From a virus, in IMG/VR virus record IMGVR_UViG_3300025168_000244, positions 1 to 37,296 of that record: DNA of 37,296 bases, one strand, 5' to 3'. Made by a program: the position numbers and the translations under genes. A model generated the notes under the pieces. That model saw nothing but the letters and a program-made list of their open reading frames with translations, had not been told where the DNA came from and did no database searches. Below are positions 7,605 through 12,743 of the stretch, one piece after another (position 1 is the stretch's first letter; every line of letters begins with the position of its first letter).

Positions 7605-7632
7605 AAAAAAAGCCCGCACAATGGCGGGCCTT
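7605..7632 (-). terminator. Rho-independent terminator T4
   Basis: The stem-loop GCCCGCACAATGGCGGGC is identical to that of T2, with a seven-T tail on the minus strand. It ends the DUF932 gene. Confidence 0.9.
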
Positions 7633-7653
7633 TTCGGTTTAGCTGTTTAGAGT

Positions 7654-8844
7654 TTATGCGGTCACTTTATCCAGCAATGCGCCCGCTTTCTTTTCAATCT
7701 CTATTCGCGCATCTTGGTGCGGTATATCTCGCGCTATTGCGGTGATCGCCTGCGCCGCATCCCAAACCGTTTCAACCGGTCGGCCCTCTTCAGACATATG
7801 ACGGGCGGCGGCGGCTTTCGCCATGCGTCCAGATAATCCGGCGCGTTTGCTCAAAAACTCTAAGCGGCTTTCGTCATCCGTCGCAATCTTGGCAGCTTTC
7901 GCGGCTTGAACGCCCTCGACAAATGTAGCGGTCGCACCATGCGCAAAGCTTTCCAAAGCTGGGCGGGCTTCCATGGCGAAGCGATCCGGCGCGAATTTAG
8001 TGTGACGGATTTTAATTTCGCTAAAGTTCTCGACGCCCCAAAGGTTTCGATTCATGCAAACCCCGCGCAAATACATCGCCGCAATTCCTGCCGTTTTGCT
8101 GCCGGTCTCACTGTTCCAAGCGTAGAACCCGCGGAACATTAGATCGGGCTCGCCGTTAGCAAGCTTGCCGACTTCAATAGGGTTTCGATCATCCACAAGG
8201 AAAACAAAAACATCGCGATCACTTGCGAACAATGTTGTCGTGTCATTAGTAACGGGTATTTCTGGGTCATATACCGCCATACCGTCGCGGCTCCCCGTCA
8301 TCATGCCCGGCACTTTCCAACGTCCGCCAGATTGATCTACTAATCTTTTAATGGGTTCCAATATTTCCCAGTCATAAATACGCCCATAGTCTGGCCCCGT
8401 CGCGGCTCTAAGTTCGCCGCCATCGTTTTGACTGCCGAAAACCTTTATCAGTTCTTTACCCCGGTTATATTTCAAACCCCATTGAATGCAATCCGCTGCC
8501 AACGGTGCGGGCAAGTCTTTAAGGTAACCGGCAGGCGCTCCGGCAAGCTGGGACAATTGTCCAAAGCTCCAATTTGTTGGGCTGTTAACATGTTCCCGGT
8601 GATTGTCGTCGGCGTACTCAATCCGCAAATCTCCGCGGCTAGGGTTCGCTTCGTCAAATTCTCCAACAATCTGGATTTTATGAGTGTCAACCGTGCGGCT
8701 GGTCATTAGGGCGGCGTCGTTCTTTTTATATGCCAACATACTGTCGAGCGATAAAAACTTTTGATCGTCAGGGCGGTTATACCACTGTGAAGATACTGCG
8801 GAATTGCCAATCCCGTGCGCTAAAGCGTTAGTTTGATAAGTCAT
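7654..8844 (-). CDS. DUF932 / TIGR03299-type phage-plasmid protein
   Basis: A 396-residue protein of the DUF932 family, common on phages and plasmids and of unknown biochemical role. The usual blocks are present: the SNWSFGQLSQLAGAPAGYL-like N-terminal block (here TNWSFGQLSQLAGAPAGYL), then GPDYGRIYDWEIL, then YDPEIPVTNDTTTLFASDRD and FRGFYAWNSETGSKTAG with CMNRNLWGVENFSEIKIRHT. I place the start at the ATG at 8844, because ACGGAG lies 9 bases before it and the longer reading to 8895 runs into the promoter. It is a one-gene cassette with its own promoter and terminator. Confidence 0.88.
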   Translation of the reverse strand: MTYQTNALAHGIGNSAVSSQWYNRPDDQKFLSLDSMLAYKKNDAALMTSRTVDTHKIQIVGEFDEANPSRGDLRIEYADDNHREHVNSPTNWSFGQLSQLAGAPAGYLKDLPAPLAADCIQWGLKYNRGKELIKVFGSQNDGGELRAATGPDYGRIYDWEILEPIKRLVDQSGGRWKVPGMMTGSRDGMAVYDPEIPVTNDTTTLFASDRDVFVFLVDDRNPIEVGKLANGEPDLMFRGFYAWNSETGSKTAGIAAMYLRGVCMNRNLWGVENFSEIKIRHTKFAPDRFAMEARPALESFAHGATATFVEGVQAAKAAKIATDDESRLEFLSKRAGLSGRMAKAAAARHMSEEGRPVETVWDAAQAITAIARDIPHQDARIEIEKKAGALLDKVTA

Positions 8845-8893
8845 ATTATGTTCTCCGTAAAAACAAAATGGGGGCGGAATTGCTCCCACCCCC

Positions 8894-8924
8894 ATAATAT
8901 CGCATATCTTCTTATAGTTGTAAA
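8894..8924 (-). promoter_or_regulatory. Promoter for the DUF932 gene, P8.9
   Basis: TTTACA (8924-8919) and TATTAT (8899-8894) with a 19-bp spacer. The heptamer ATGCGAT lies on the minus strand at 8905-8899, next to the -10. The -10 choice is less certain than at P7.1 or P7.6. Confidence 0.6.
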
Positions 8925-8941
8925 GCTAATATTTAAAAAAG

Positions 8942-9070
8942 TTATCTGCGCCTTCGAACACGCTGCCGGGACTTAACTGGCTTACGATTGGGTTGGCGGT
9001 TGCGCCTATCCAACTCTTCGAGTGTTTCGCTGCCATAAATTAAACGGCTAATAAACCTTAGAATAAACAT
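8942..9070 (-). CDS. Small Arg-rich protein, 42 aa
   Basis: Found by reading the gap between larger genes. The ATG at 9070-9068 follows GGGGGTAAA, and the stop TAA is at 8944-8942. The first about 12 residues are hydrophobic and basic (MFILRFISRLIYG). A short acidic middle (SETLEELD) follows. The last about 22 residues are packed with Arg and Lys and end VRRRR. A nucleic-acid-binding or membrane-associated peptide is possible. A 22-codon frame (9123-9055) just upstream has an ACGGAGG site and could be a leader. P9.15 lies upstream. Confidence 0.5.
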   Translation of the reverse strand: MFILRFISRLIYGSETLEELDRRNRQPNRKPVKSRQRVRRRR

Positions 9071-9141
9071 TTTACCCCCAGTCTTTTTGAATGCCGGTCT
9101 TTTTCAATTGATTGCATTGTCATCCTCCGTAGTTTTGTTGA

Positions 9142-9621
9142 CTATGGGATTGTATGCGATGTTGTGGGACAGATCAAGGTGAAAACTTCGGTCCAGTCTA
9201 TTTTGCCTGCTATGTGGTGGTAAGGTTCAACCTTCAAACCCTCCATCTTTAAATCTACCGCATCAGCACCTTTGAACAAAAACATTTGTTCGGGTTGGTT
9301 TTTAGTCTTATGTTTTTTAACCATGACCCAGACGCTGCCGTGCCCATGATTAGTTAGCCAAGCGACTTGGTGCGGTCGCAAGTCTACCGCATTGCCTGCG
9401 GTCGCTTTCAATTCTACAAAGTGAAAATTGCCAAACTCATCTAACAAAACTACGTCAGGCACTCCGGGCATAGCCCACGTTTCTAACCGGGTTGCTTTAA
9501 TGTTGCGTCCGGTTTTCTCCATCCCCGTCTTCATCTGCCTCCAAAAGTCGGCCTCTCGCTTTGTCGCGGTTTTGGGGATTGCTCTCTCTTTCGGGAGTAA
9601 CGTCGATAGTAATCGGGGCAT
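9142..9621 (-). CDS. VRR-NUC-like endonuclease (PD-(D/E)xK fold)
   Basis: A 159-residue nuclease candidate. The key signature is PGVPDVV (Asp56) followed by FVELKA (Glu70, Lys72), the D-ExK core of VRR-NUC / Holliday-junction-resolvase-like enzymes. Glu23 in KREADFWRQM would supply the N-terminal acid, and LRPHQVAWL matches the usual post-core helix. Likely roles are recombination, repair or host DNA breakdown. It overlaps the small terminase gene by 125 bases in another frame. AAGGAG lies 13 bases before the ATG, a long spacing, but the N-terminal helix with Glu23 supports this start. Confidence 0.82.
   Translation of the reverse strand: MPRLLSTLLPKERAIPKTATKREADFWRQMKTGMEKTGRNIKATRLETWAMPGVPDVVLLDEFGNFHFVELKATAGNAVDLRPHQVAWLTNHGHGSVWVMVKKHKTKNQPEQMFLFKGADAVDLKMEGLKVEPYHHIAGKIDWTEVFTLICPTTSHTIP
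9149..9177 (-). promoter_or_regulatory. Promoter for the Arg-rich small gene, P9.15
   Basis: TTGATC (9177-9172), 17-bp spacer, TACAAT (9154-9149). Plus-strand ATGGGAT at 9144 and ATGCGAT at 9154 have a 10-bp period and the same position relative to the -10 as at P7.1 and P7.6. It lies inside the 3' end of the nuclease gene. Confidence 0.7.
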
Positions 9622-10105
9622 AGCTTTGTTTTAACTCCTTGAGTGCTTTTAAGACTTCATCTTTATTCATGCCGTCGATGCTGCCTGTTCTAATTTCACT
9701 CTTACTTACATAAATGTCACCTTGCGCTTGCCCTCGCCGGTACTCTGCTTGAACGGCGGCACTGTATGCCCCGTTATTTAGTGCCATATCCCGGATCGTT
9801 TGCAGGTCCCTTAGATGGCGTTGGTAGTTAACCCCAAACTTTTCGTCCAGTTCTGCACGATAAGCTTGGATAGCGTGTACTACGTGCGGGCTGATGTTTG
9901 GGTTTGTTAGCTCATACGCTCTAGTGTGAGCGGAGCTTACGGGGTAACCAGCATTGATCGCGGCCTCCCTCATAGTAATTTGCCCATCTTTCGAAACCAG
10001 TTCTTTTACAAACAGTTCCTGCTTGCGGGTCAAAGGTTGTGCTTTAGTTGCTCTAGGCCTGCCCGCTTTCTTTTTAGCGACAGTCTTAATAGATTTGCTT
10101 GTCAT
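9497..10105 (-). CDS. terS: Terminase small subunit (Terminase_2-like)
   Basis: A 202-residue protein likely to recognise phage DNA and load TerL. A basic N-terminus with an AT-hook-like GRPR (residues about 15-20) precedes LTRKQELFVKELV at about 25-37. The helix-turn-helix MREAAINAGYPVSSAHTRAYEL follows at about 44-66. This is the order seen in Terminase_2/XtmA-type small subunits. A helical region for oligomerisation (about 80-130) and a charged tail follow. It lies 4.3 kb from TerL, among early genes, next to an iteron-like region. The call rests on the N-terminal motifs; another HTH role cannot be ruled out. Confidence 0.72.
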   Translation of the reverse strand: MTSKSIKTVAKKKAGRPRATKAQPLTRKQELFVKELVSKDGQITMREAAINAGYPVSSAHTRAYELTNPNISPHVVHAIQAYRAELDEKFGVNYQRHLRDLQTIRDMALNNGAYSAAVQAEYRRGQAQGDIYVSKSEIRTGSIDGMNKDEVLKALKELKQSYAPITIDVTPERESNPQNRDKARGRLLEADEDGDGENRTQH

Positions 10106-10531
10106 ACAATACTCCAGTTATTAAACGATAGTTTGCCACAAACTAGAACGCTTTTACATATATAGGAAGTAAAATATATTTTAAATAAAAAAAACTTTCA
10201 GGCCCTTATACGCAGTCTGCTCCCTTATGGTTACATAAACTCTGGTACGGTTACATATTTGTTTTTAACTTATGTAACTGTAAATCTCTATATATAACAT
10301 AGGCTTAACTGCTCCGGTTACACGGTTACACCGGTTACACCTATTTTAACAAAACTTTTTTATTTTCTATTTATATCTCTATATAGTAGATGGTGTGTTA
10401 AGTGTGCCCCGTGGGCCGTGGATCACGTTATAATGTCCATGGTCAGCCCTCTATGCACGTCTTGCAGGCGTTCTTGCTTGCTTCCCCTATGTCGTCGGGG
10501 GGCGGGCCACCTTATAGAACAGGTATCTTTA
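10106..10531. other. Intergenic control region, AT-rich with leader
   Basis: A gene-free stretch between divergently oriented genes. From 10141 to 10400 it is AT-rich, with the GGTTACA repeats listed separately. A TATAAT at 10429-10434 on the plus strand, with no good -35, may serve the 10532 gene. A C-rich then G-rich stretch (10483-10507) could form a leader hairpin. The region suits an origin or a regulatory hub. Confidence 0.5.
10229..10339. repeat. GGTTACA iteron-like repeats
   Basis: Five exact direct copies of GGTTACA start at 10229, 10249, 10316, 10324 and 10333. One inverted core, TGTAAC, lies at 10273. The last three are packed as CGGTTACACGGTTACACC and onward at 8-9 bp spacing. 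They surround an AT-rich run (TATATATAACAT near 10290). Such an arrangement is typical of replication-initiator or repressor binding arrays. Confidence 0.6.
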
Positions 10532-10765
10532 ATGGAAAAAGTGTTGGTATTTGCACTTATCGTTGAGATTATGGCTAATGGTGCGGTGACCGACAAAGAT
10601 GCGGTGACCGACAAAAGCGAGTATGGTTTCTGGCGCGATGTCAACGATTGTGTTTACTTTGCGCGAGCGTTATCTCTTCAGTTCCAAGATGTACGGGACT
10701 TTGATATTCCTATAAAAGCTTATTGCGTACCCAAGTTTGTCGATGAAGACGTAGAAATTTTCTAA
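10532..10765 (+). CDS. Small secreted or membrane protein, plus strand
   Basis: A 77-residue protein. I place the start at 10532 because the N-terminus MEKVLVFALIVEIMANGA then reads as a signal-like hydrophobic segment; the upstream extension is low-complexity. An 18-base direct duplication (10583 and 10601) encodes AVTDKD/AVTDKS. The C-terminal domain contains NDCVYFARAL and AYCVPKF; the two Cys could form a disulfide outside the cytoplasm. Small proteins with this DC...AYC pattern recur in marine phages, with no known function. It is one of only two plus-strand genes and overlaps the convergent gene by 4 bases. Confidence 0.65.
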   Translation: MEKVLVFALIVEIMANGAVTDKDAVTDKSEYGFWRDVNDCVYFARALSLQFQDVRDFDIPIKAYCVPKFVDEDVEIF

Positions 10766-11139
10766 CCCTTGAACACCAATACGGCCAGCCCGGACAGTAA
10801 TCCACCTACCGCAGCTAATACGAGGTGCTTATTCTTTTTGTACCATGGTCCGAGTTCCGCGATAGCTGGTGGAATATCTTCGTGCCAGTGTTCGTCGGTC
10901 GTTTCTGGTGGTGTAATGACGATTAACTCAGCGTCTTTTGCTTTGGTTAGGTTTACAAGCAGCATATGGTCGCAGATTATTTTTTCATCCCAACGGTTCA
11001 CGAGCTTTGGTCCGCGGTTTGCGGTGGTCGGTACTTTGATGGGTTTAGGAAAGTCCCCGGATTTTATTTTCCGATAGATAGTTGGTGTAGACATACGTGC
11101 GATCTCGCACACTTCATCTATGGTGAGTAGCTTTTTCAT
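10762..11139 (-). CDS. AlpA-like HTH protein with C-terminal membrane anchor
   Basis: A 125-residue protein. Residues about 4-35 (LLTIDEVCEIARMSTPTIYR, then KIKSGDFPKPIKV) match the AlpA/excisionase-type winged helix that binds DNA. A middle region (about 50-95) has DAELIVITPPETTDEHWHED. Residues about 105-123 (HLVLAAVGGLLSGLAVLVF) form one clear membrane helix, preceded by the basic KKNK. A DNA-binding head with a membrane tail is uncommon for this family. It could tether DNA or regulate from the membrane. A promoter lies just upstream. Confidence 0.8.
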   Translation of the reverse strand: MKKLLTIDEVCEIARMSTPTIYRKIKSGDFPKPIKVPTTANRGPKLVNRWDEKIICDHMLLVNLTKAKDAELIVITPPETTDEHWHEDIPPAIAELGPWYKKNKHLVLAAVGGLLSGLAVLVFKG

Positions 11140-11170
11140 TACGGTCTCCGTTTAAGTTAGTAGCACCCAC

Positions 11171-11200
11171 AGTGTATGGGATTTTATCTATAAAAGTCAA
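11171..11200 (-). promoter_or_regulatory. Promoter for the AlpA-like gene, P11.2
   Basis: TTGACT (11200-11195), 18-bp spacer, TACACT (11176-11171). One exact ATGGGAT lies on the plus strand at 11176. The -35 overlaps the end of the preceding gene. Confidence 0.6.
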
Positions 11201-11373
11201 CCACGTAGTATCCGTTGCCAAGCCTTCTCTACTTCGAGGGTTTGTTGTTGTTTTTCTTTCTCGGACAACGACTCGTCTTTTGCAATTTGTACGAGGGTTA
11301 TGTTAACTAAACGGTTGATCCTACTAATGGACCACGTGTAGCTCATTTCTTCTATTCGCTTCTCGGCTTCCAT
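11197..11373 (-). CDS. Hypothetical 58-aa helical protein
   Basis: A short charged helical protein: EAEKRIEEMSYTWSISRINR, later SEKEKQQQTLEVEKAWQRI. I choose the ATG at 11373 because GGAGGTGGACAC gives an excellent ribosome site there; the upstream ATG at 11394 has none. It overlaps the upstream gene by 22 bases, suggesting coupling. There is no known domain. It could be a small regulator or adaptor, but nothing shows this. Confidence 0.65.
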   Translation of the reverse strand: MEAEKRIEEMSYTWSISRINRLVNITLVQIAKDESLSEKEKQQQTLEVEKAWQRILRG

Positions 11374-11558
11374 GTGTCCACCTCCGCGTACCATTTGCCA
11401 CCTTTGCTTTCCTTAACCTGAACGTTAATCCATTCGTCGGTCTGGCCCGTGAGCCACGTTATGAGGTCCGCTCTTTTAATACTGATTGCGCACTTAACAA
11501 AGTCAGGTGCTTTCTCATTGGGTTTTTTAGCCATCAGGCCATCTACAAAATCTGCCAT
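11352..11558 (-). CDS. Small conserved phage protein (MADFVDG type)
   Basis: A 68-residue protein of a type I have seen in many marine and alphaproteobacterial phages. It starts MADFVDGLMAKKP, then has KAPDFVKCAISIKRADLITW and VQVKESKGGKWYAEVDTWKP. The function is unknown; the pattern suggests a small beta-rich protein. TTAGGAG is about 9 bases before the ATG. The leader upstream contains a terminator-like hairpin (11577-11596), so expression may be attenuated. Confidence 0.78.
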   Translation of the reverse strand: MADFVDGLMAKKPNEKAPDFVKCAISIKRADLITWLTGQTDEWINVQVKESKGGKWYAEVDTWKPRSE

Positions 11559-11576
11559 TTTCTTTCTCCTAAACGT

Positions 11577-11596
11577 AAAAGCCCCCCGCTGGGGGC
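11577..11596 (-). terminator. Terminator or attenuator before the MADFVDG gene
   Basis: On the minus strand GCCCCC pairs with GGGGGC around a 4-base loop and is followed by TTTT. A further C6 run (plus-strand G6 at 11605-11610) could pair with the same G run instead. It could end the 12051-11706 operon or attenuate transcripts from P11.65. Confidence 0.7.
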
Positions 11597-11653
11597 AACC
11601 AAACGGGGGGCAGGTTCAACTACGGAGAACATGGTGTCGCCATGCTCAAGCGT

Positions 11654-11683
11654 AGTATAAACCGGTTAATATGGGATAAGCAA
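11654..11683 (-). promoter_or_regulatory. Promoter P11.65
   Basis: TTGCTT (11683-11678), 18-bp spacer, TATACT (11659-11654). ATGGGAT lies on the plus strand at 11671 and ATGCGAT on the minus strand at 11696-11690, so here the heptamers are inverted. It would transcribe through the hairpin at 11577-11596 into 11558-11197. Confidence 0.55.
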
Positions 11684-11705
11684 CACTTAATCGCATACAT
11701 GTAAC

Positions 11706-11909
11706 TTAATCCTCGCAAGTGTCACAAGAACCACCGGGAAATTCTCCCGCGGACAATGGGTCTGTTATCTTCAAACCACAGTTGCTACACTTTCGCATAA
11801 GACTGTCTTCGGTCCTACCTAAATAAATTAGCTCTAGATTACATTTGGGGCAACGGTTAGCCACCAGCCTTTTATGTATCTGACCCTTCTCTTTTATTAA
11901 GTTCGCCAT
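11706..11909 (-). CDS. Zinc-ribbon protein, 67 aa
   Basis: Two CxxC knuckles, CPKC and CSNC, are about 20 residues apart and form a classic zinc ribbon. A third pair, CDTC, is at the C-terminus (GGSCDTCED). I place the start at the ATG at 11909, where GCAGGT is 7 bases upstream; the ATG at 11939 lacks a site. It overlaps the RHH gene upstream by 38 bases. A nucleic-acid or protein-binding role is likely from the fold. Its pairing with an RHH regulator suggests a transcriptional function (inference). Confidence 0.75.
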   Translation of the reverse strand: MANLIKEKGQIHKRLVANRCPKCNLELIYLGRTEDSLMRKCSNCGLKITDPLSAGEFPGGSCDTCED

Positions 11910-12051
11910 TGCTTTTACCTGCGTCCTTGTACCATTCAAAGACCAGCCGTAGCTGTCCTCCTATGGTTCTGCCTTCTGATTTTGACAGTTCTTTTATTTC
12001 TTCATAAACCTCTCGTGGTACGAGAATGCTTTTCCAACGTGTTGTGTCCAT
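11872..12051 (-). CDS. Ribbon-helix-helix DNA-binding protein, 59 aa
   Basis: Found by reading the gap; the ATG is at 12051 and TAA at 11874-11872. The protein reads RWKSILVPREVYEEIKELSK then SEGRTIGGQLRLVFEWYKDA, the beta strand plus two helices of Arc/CopG-like repressors. The N-terminal strand RWKSILV would insert in the DNA major groove. AAGGACAA precedes the ATG. It has its own promoter and is an attractive candidate for the regulator that reads the shared promoter heptamers (inference). Confidence 0.78.
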   Translation of the reverse strand: MDTTRWKSILVPREVYEEIKELSKSEGRTIGGQLRLVFEWYKDAGKSNGELNKREGSDT

Positions 12052-12086
12052 TTGTCCTTCTCCGATGCCCCCGGAATATATCTACG

Positions 12087-12115
12087 ATATTATAGGAACA
12101 TATAGAAGAATGCAA
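12087..12115 (-). promoter_or_regulatory. Promoter for the RHH gene, P12.1
   Basis: TTGCAT (12115-12110), 17-bp spacer, TAATAT (12092-12087); a TATAAT is also present with a short spacer. It has no exact ATGSGAT heptamer, unlike most neighbouring promoters. Confidence 0.55.
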
Positions 12116-12116
12116 G

Positions 12117-12144
12117 AAAAACCCCCGATCCGAAGACCGAGGGT
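12117..12144 (-). terminator. Strong terminator after the papain-like gene
   Basis: A 10-bp stem closed by a TTCG tetraloop on the minus strand (ACCCTCGGTC and GATCGGGGGT, two wobble pairs), with A/T runs on both sides. It could act in both directions. It ends the 12611-12153 gene. Confidence 0.88.
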
Positions 12145-12152
12145 TAGTTTTT

Positions 12153-12611
12153 TTACTTCAGGTAGTACCCGTACACGCACCGGGTTCCGTCTCTTGAGCA
12201 ATCGTGGGTGTCTTGTATGACTCCATCAATCACCGCAGTAAAATGTCTTGAGACACTTACGACCAAATGGCCTGACGGTAACTCATCTGCTTTCAGGTGT
12301 GTCTTACACCCGGAGCCGATCTGCATGGTGGGGGTCCAAGTAAATCCCAGTTCCAGCATGTAATCTTTAAACCACTTTCGTGTGGTAGAAATTCCATCAC
12401 GTGCTGTCCGGGTTCTTTCACCTTTGTCGTGTTTCGATTTACGCTGCTTGGCGTTTCCTTCGGCTAGTCTGTCGTAGACTTGCTGGTAGGGTAGCCTTGC
12501 TGCTATGGCTATGGACCGGGTAACACAGTCGCCCGTGTCGCCTTTGTATCCTGCGGCCTTGCGGCCTCCGTCATTGTAAACGAACACAGGTGTAGGGTTG
12601 ACTTCACTCAT
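12153..12611 (-). CDS. Papain-like cysteine peptidase fold protein, 152 aa
   Basis: A phage protein with a probable papain-type fold. TGDCVTRSIAIAA puts Cys29 at the start of a helix. SRHFTAVIDG gives His123, and QDTHD gives Asp134 or Asp137, the order Cys-His-Asp of papain-like enzymes. PYQQVYDRLA follows the Cys helix as in related phage proteins. Possible activities include peptidase, transglutaminase-like or deamidase; the substrate is unknown. ACGGAGG precedes the ATG. It stands alone between a TTGACA promoter and a tetraloop terminator. Confidence 0.72.
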   Translation of the reverse strand: MSEVNPTPVFVYNDGGRKAAGYKGDTGDCVTRSIAIAARLPYQQVYDRLAEGNAKQRKSKHDKGERTRTARDGISTTRKWFKDYMLELGFTWTPTMQIGSGCKTHLKADELPSGHLVVSVSRHFTAVIDGVIQDTHDCSRDGTRCVYGYYLK

Positions 12612-12697
12612 GGTGAACCTCCGTAGTTGATTAAATTGTCAAAGAGCGTGGGGATTTGCCCTCCCCAATCAACCGGGTCATTCCGATTGATATACGC

Positions 12698-12726
12698 ACT
12701 TTAACATATTATCGCATACGTGTCAA
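12698..12726 (-). promoter_or_regulatory. Promoter for the papain-like gene, P12.7
   Basis: Perfect TTGACA (12726-12721), 17-bp spacer, TAAAGT (12703-12698). ATGCGAT lies on the minus strand at 12717-12711, in the spacer. It is just downstream of the DNA polymerase stop. Confidence 0.75.
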
Positions 12727-12743
12727 GCTAACTTTTTACAAAG

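Noticed and set aside
7654-8895. Longer start for the DUF932 gene at 8895
   Set aside because: It would begin inside the promoter; the ATG at 8844 has ACGGAG at good spacing.
11620-11660. Plus-strand ACGGAG followed by ATG
   Set aside because: Encodes only 9 codons; probably a chance match within the P11.65 leader.
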